Positions 59,769-64,000 of a stretch of DNA of 64,000 nucleotides are shown here, one piece after another. The notes under the pieces are model-generated. The model was not told the origin of the DNA. It did no database searches and saw only the letters and a program-made list of their open reading frames with translations. Each line of letters opens with the position of its first letter. Position 1 is the first letter of the stretch. Source of the DNA: Branchiostoma floridae. Its lineage: Eukaryota > Chordata > Leptocardii > Amphioxiformes > Branchiostomatidae. The DNA lies in assembly GCF_000003815.2 (NCBI RefSeq), contig NC_049985.1, forward strand, positions 22,025,592 to 22,089,591. Reading direction: 5' to 3'. The position numbers and the translations under genes are program-made.

Positions 59769-62700
59769 ACATATACATGTATTCCTGACAATGAATTTGG
59801 AGCCCTGGCTAGATTTCTCATCTCTCCAGTCCTGTAGCCTGTGTCCTTGTTGTTTTGACCCAGTGATGATTGATTTTGGAAGCCAGTATTACTGAGGTTT
59901 GAGGTCAAGGTTAGGTGTGATGAACGCCCTTCGTAGCGGTTGTCATGGTGATTGATGTAGGATATACTGCAGCATGCCTGCTGGTAGACTGTGTTGCATG
60001 TCTGTCAGCAGATTGGAGAGATAAGAAAGGTTTTAGGTGGACCTTTGGTGTCAAAGAAAAGACAAATTTTACTGAAGAAACCGGAAATGTTGTGAAAAAT
60101 GAAATGCATTCAGCAGTGCAGTGATATGATTCTGACTCCCTCAATGTCAGAGACTATTGGAACCATTTGAGATATCATAATTAATATTTGACACTGGAAG
60201 GGTGTGCATTGTGGTTAAGGGTTGCATAGTAAGATTTCTTAGATTGTCTGCTTGGAGATAAGGTTACCAGCACCTGCAAATGTCTTATTTACATGTAATA
60301 CCTCCATGGAAAATAGAGGTGTAGTGTGTGTGTGCATGTGTCTGTCTGCTGTTTATGTTCCGAAAACTGGTATTTGTTGTCAGCATAACTCAAGAACATC
60401 TGGATGGATTGTGATAATATTTTGTAAGGTCAAAGTCAATTTTGGGTCCTCTTTAGGCTTTTCATAGTACTGCAGTAGAAATTACATTTTTGTATCTTTT
60501 GTTCTGAACATGTCATAGTCTTAATTTATTTGTGGCAGATAACTTTTGATGCAAGAAAAAGTCTGTGGTATTAAACGTTATAGGTTTGTTCCCCTTAGCA
60601 GATTGCTCTTGTTTTCAGTCTAAACTTTCAAAGGATCAAGTGGCCACACCTAAAAGCTGCTGTCTTCAGTCTATGATGAACTGAACTATTGATTCCAATA
60701 GGAAATGATTGTTTGGTGACGGTGTATGTTTGGTATGCAAGGTGAGTATTGTAACAGCTGCAGGGCACACCCCAAACATTGCTCATTTCACAAGCATCTT
60801 GGGAAACAAAGTAGGACAGTTTATAACAGGTGATCCAGGTGCCATCTTATACTGAGCCTTTCAAGTCATCAGGTCTATATAAGTTTAACCTACCCTAAAG
60901 GAAGGAAGATACTACATTATTAGATAAGGAATTCAGAACATTACCTTTCGATGTTGTTTGCATGTACTTTACATGCAGTTGTCATGAAAAAGATGTTTCA
61001 GTTCATAACAAAAATTTATACAAAAAAATGTGGAATTTTTGCATCATGACAGACCAGAGTCAAAGAAGTCATGATTCATACAATGTTTGTTGTGATTAGG
61101 CCCACATAAAGGAAAATTCAATGAATTGTCATCTTTGTGTACATCTCAGCATTGCTATCAGCAGCATGTAGATCTTTAATAGTTGTGTCAAGGACATTAT
61201 ATAACGTCCTTGGTTGTGTGAATTGTCTGTATGGCCATGCCAAACGCCTGTCAGGCTTTTGGCTGGTGTTGTGATCCTAAGGACCCGGGTTCGATTCCCG
61301 GGTCGGTCGGGAGTGAAATATTCTTTTTTTTCATGTTCAGTGTCAAAATATAGATTGAGGTCGAAGCATTGCAGTTTTTCCTTGGCCAGTAGTGCAAAGC
61401 AGTCACTATGGCAGCGTGTTTTAGCTAAGCACACACGGTCACCACTCCTATTCTGTAGTATGTTTTGGTAAATTTACATGAAGAGGTTCGAGGCTTATAC
61501 AATTACATACAGTCAAAACTGCCCAAGAAGACCATTCAGGGAACCAATTAACTCTGGTCCGTTCAGGGAACCGATTCACTGTGGACAGGTGGTCACTTAT
61601 ATAGCCAGTCAGTGGCTGAAAAAATTGTCAAAGGGACAATCAAAAAGTAGGCCCATTGGCAAGGTGGTCACATTTGTGGAGGTGGTTACTAGCACTTGTT
61701 TTGGTTTGTCTGTACAATGTATATCCTCACCTGTTCCACCCTACTGTGTCATGTAAAGTAATACATTATTTGTAGTGCAGGAAAATAAGAATTAAAAAAC
61801 TTTAAGGTGTGGCAAAGGCCTTGGAATTCCTTTGTTTGGAGATTGGAATTCAGGTATGCAAGGACTTACAATACATGATAGCATACTACTAGGATTTGAA
61901 ATCACTGCTTTCCAAGATATACATGTAGTTATCTAAATGTTTTTCAGAATTCAGTTGCTCTTTAAATAACTTATGGCCATTATTTTATGGTTATTGCTAT
62001 GATAGGTTGCTGACCGTATTACATATCTAGAAAATAAATTTAAAACAGTATTTTTGATACAGAAGCATTTAGCCAATTTTAAAGATGTTTGGTGAAGTAT
62101 ATTTAGAATTTTCATGATTTTTTTTTAGTTTTTGAAATTGTTAGCCTAAGGGTGTAATTGCAATAACATTGTTGGCCCTAGGGTAAATTTTTCCCTCAAG
62201 AAATGTATCCATAAACTAACACAGCGTCAGTATTCCAGTTGCCATAGCCTGAAGCCATATTCGCTACCTCATAGTCATACATAGTGATTTTATCACCAAA
62301 GGAAGTGAACTTCTCCACCAGAAAGGTGAGTTAATTGAAAGCCGCATATCAGCCACAAGAATGAAAATTTCATGACGATGATATCGTTACGGGGACTGAG
62401 GACGTAGATAAGGGATTTATCAGTAACGATTGTTAGGGGGATGGGTTGCACCTCTGCCTGAAGGGTCTGTTCAATTATTCATCTTGCTCGCCAAATTATG
62501 CACCGGTAATGGTTTTGCGGTAGATGATAGCATCTCAAATTAGTGGCTCAAAATAGATGTTGTTGTCTTGTGGACTGTTTTAATTTTTAGACCAAACAAT
62601 TTAAGACAAATTTTAAATGTGTGCAACGTCCATCTTTACGAATACATAAAAAATACATATTTATTATATTTATTATATTAATCAGACCGAAATGACTTGA

Positions 62701-62980
62701 CACGTCCAACCTCTGCAAGACAGGGACAACTGGATAGTGAGTGTGTAGTGTGTCTGAAATTTAGACTTTTAATCAATAAAAAACATTCTATTGAAACCTG
62801 TCCTGTATAAGAAATGACACATCATAATTTTGAATACAATATCCAAAAGAAAATTATAGCCTATATGTTAAGTGCTTTACATCTTGATATTGTTGATTCT
62901 GATTACAATATCTTAAGGAAAATTACGACTCATTTAAAGTGCTCATTGGTGATTTGATTACGATGCAAAATTATGGCTCA
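59769..62980. other. Non-coding stretch with a SINE-like fragment
   Basis: 61213-61318 contains CCGGGTTCGATTCCCGGGTC, a good tRNA B box, without a matching 5' half. It is read as a tRNA-derived fragment. 60295-60475 is a family E repeat. A possible transposon end (ACAGTCAAAACTGCCCAAGA) lies at 61509. No gene is seen. Confidence 0.45.
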
Positions 62981-62984
62981 TGCC

Positions 62985-63065
62985 CGTAGCCAGGGGGGGT
63001 TCGGGGGGTGCGGACGCACCCCCCCACGCGGGCTCGAAGGTCCGCTTTTTTCTCGAAGGTCCGTT
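62985..63065. repeat. Transposon-end-like GC hairpin
   Basis: GTAGCCAGGGGGGGTTCGGG is followed by the palindrome GGGGGGTGCG-GA-CGCACCCCCC (63003-63024). A duplicated CTCGAAGGTCCG comes next. It looks like one end of a mobile element; the partner end was not found. Confidence 0.45.
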
Positions 63066-63282
63066 TTTTCAATGCACAATACTTTTAAAAGACGGACTAA
63101 TTTGTATTTCCAACGGGTCTAGAATCCTAGAAAAATTGCTCACATTGTCATAAAGATGAACCTTGTGGTTTACAGTTAGTTCTTCCTGAGTCCGGGGCGT
63201 ACTACTGTTATGTTAAAGACCCGGCCCGCGCGAGGCGGGGCGCGGCACGCGTTAGACATGTTAGAAAGACAACTTTCACGCC

Positions 63283-63510
63283 ATTACCCTCGTTGAACTC
63301 CAGCTCCGGCCCCGCACGGTCCAGCTTTTCCCGCACGGTCCAGCTCCGGCCCGCACTGATTCCAGCTCGGAGCTGGACCGTGCGGGCCGGAGCTGGACCG
63401 TGCGGGCCGGAGCTGGGACGTGTGGGCCGGAGCTGGAATCAAAGCGGGCCGGAGCTGGACCGTGCTGGCAAGAGCTGGACCGTGCGGGCCGGAGCTGGAG
63501 TTTAACGGGG
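63283..63510. repeat. GC-rich foldback minisatellite
   Basis: Units of GAGCTGGACCGTGCGGGCCG (about 20 bp) run rightward from 63368, and their inverse (GGCCCGCACGGTCCAGCTC type) runs to the left of 63367. The outer borders GTTGAACTCCAGCTCC and GGAGCTGGAGTTTAAC mirror each other. The whole is a large imperfect hairpin of very high GC content in AT-rich DNA. Open frames on both strands are by-products. Confidence 0.85.
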
Positions 63511-64000
63511 GTGGCAATGGAAGTGGCTGACCGCAGTCAAAAAAGTCAAGCCTGACTGTTGCTATGGTAAAAGGCGCCCGGAAGTCTTATTTGGTGGACT
63601 GTGGATGACAGCGCCGACACAAGTTAAGATAAGCTATAGAACTGTGACAACTGTAGCTAATTGATAAATGTAGATGCCATACTTTTTATTTTGTACAATT
63701 GTTGTGCAACAAAGGTATACACAGTGATAGAGCCTGCTGATTGGCACGATGTAGTTTCACCCATTTCTAAGAGGAAAAACATTTCAAGTACAAGAGCGTT
63801 GTAAAGCCTCCAGTTTTCGTGTCGGTTGTCGTATACAAATTGAATGGGGTATTAGAGCCAGTTAAAAGTTCGGAGAAGTGATGACGTGCCATTTCATAAC
63901 TGATGTACCCAATCTTTCGTTTTCGTCGAATAAAATAATGTCTGAAGCAGTTGTGTGAGTGGCTCTGCTTTTTCCTTTGAAAATCTCTCAAAAATGCAGG
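63511..64000. other. Window end, no gene recognised
   Basis: No exon, RNA or repeat family is identified. AATAAAATAATG near 63929 is not linked to any visible gene. Confidence 0.4.

Noticed and set aside
61213-61318. Functional tRNA gene
   Set aside because: It has a good B box and T arm, but no acceptor-stem partner or proper D/anticodon arms were found. It is treated as SINE-derived.
63284-63517. Proline/alanine-rich coding frames on both strands
   Set aside because: They arise from the GC-rich inverted minisatellite.

Overview
This window is animal genomic DNA: AT-rich, with small coding exons separated by introns and a dense load of short foldback transposons, tRNA- and 5S-derived SINEs and minisatellites. 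The repeat style (frequent ACATGTACATGT, many hairpin MITEs of about 200 bp) and a SLAIN-family protein clearly diverged from the vertebrate ones suggest a marine invertebrate deuterostome, most likely a cephalochordate (amphioxus). That assignment is inference. The window has no bacterial operons and no CRISPR.

The only confident host gene is a SLAIN motif-containing protein (relative of vertebrate SLAIN1/SLAIN2, microtubule plus-end proteins) on the + strand. Eleven exons between 17461 and 42817 join in phase through consensus splice sites. They cover conserved landmarks: the SPYKWVRQDF block, the DVQVMARIQEES-LRQ block, LRRSMPNLS, several SGIP/TGIP (SxIP-type) EB-binding motifs and a DDNWREGCY C-terminus. 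The N-terminal coiled-coil exon was not found and probably lies upstream of position 1. A poly(A) signal follows at 43038.

The unusual part is 22102-26486. The short exon segment encoding SYKLQ...QEES is present in 15 identical 56-nt copies, each followed by a GTAAGT donor, and each later copy also preceded by CACACAG. By phase, every later copy could replace the normal exon 4, but copies cannot splice to one another in frame. Seven units were then duplicated as a 760-bp block. Next comes a 2253-nt exon of symmetric phase (751 residues, low complexity, charged). It starts with an LRK version and ends with a diverged VKLVARLQEES version of the same junction, so skipping or including it keeps the frame. 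The gene could therefore make a short and a giant SLAIN.

Upstream (1-17460) is probably intron 1 or intergenic DNA colonised by transposons: a 2.1-kb element with 26-bp perfect inverted ends and seven identical 18-bp motifs (2237-4324); a decayed Ngaro/DIRS-like tyrosine-recombinase retrotransposon on the minus strand with split direct repeats (5285-9890); a 1.65-kb TA-flanked inverted-repeat element (14922-16573); and several MITE families.

Downstream (43.1-64 kb) I see no convincing coding exon. Two GC-rich promoter-like stretches (55.44-55.74 kb and 56.93-57.25 kb) may mark the start of another gene. The rest is repeats, ending in a GC-rich foldback minisatellite at 63.3-63.5 kb.
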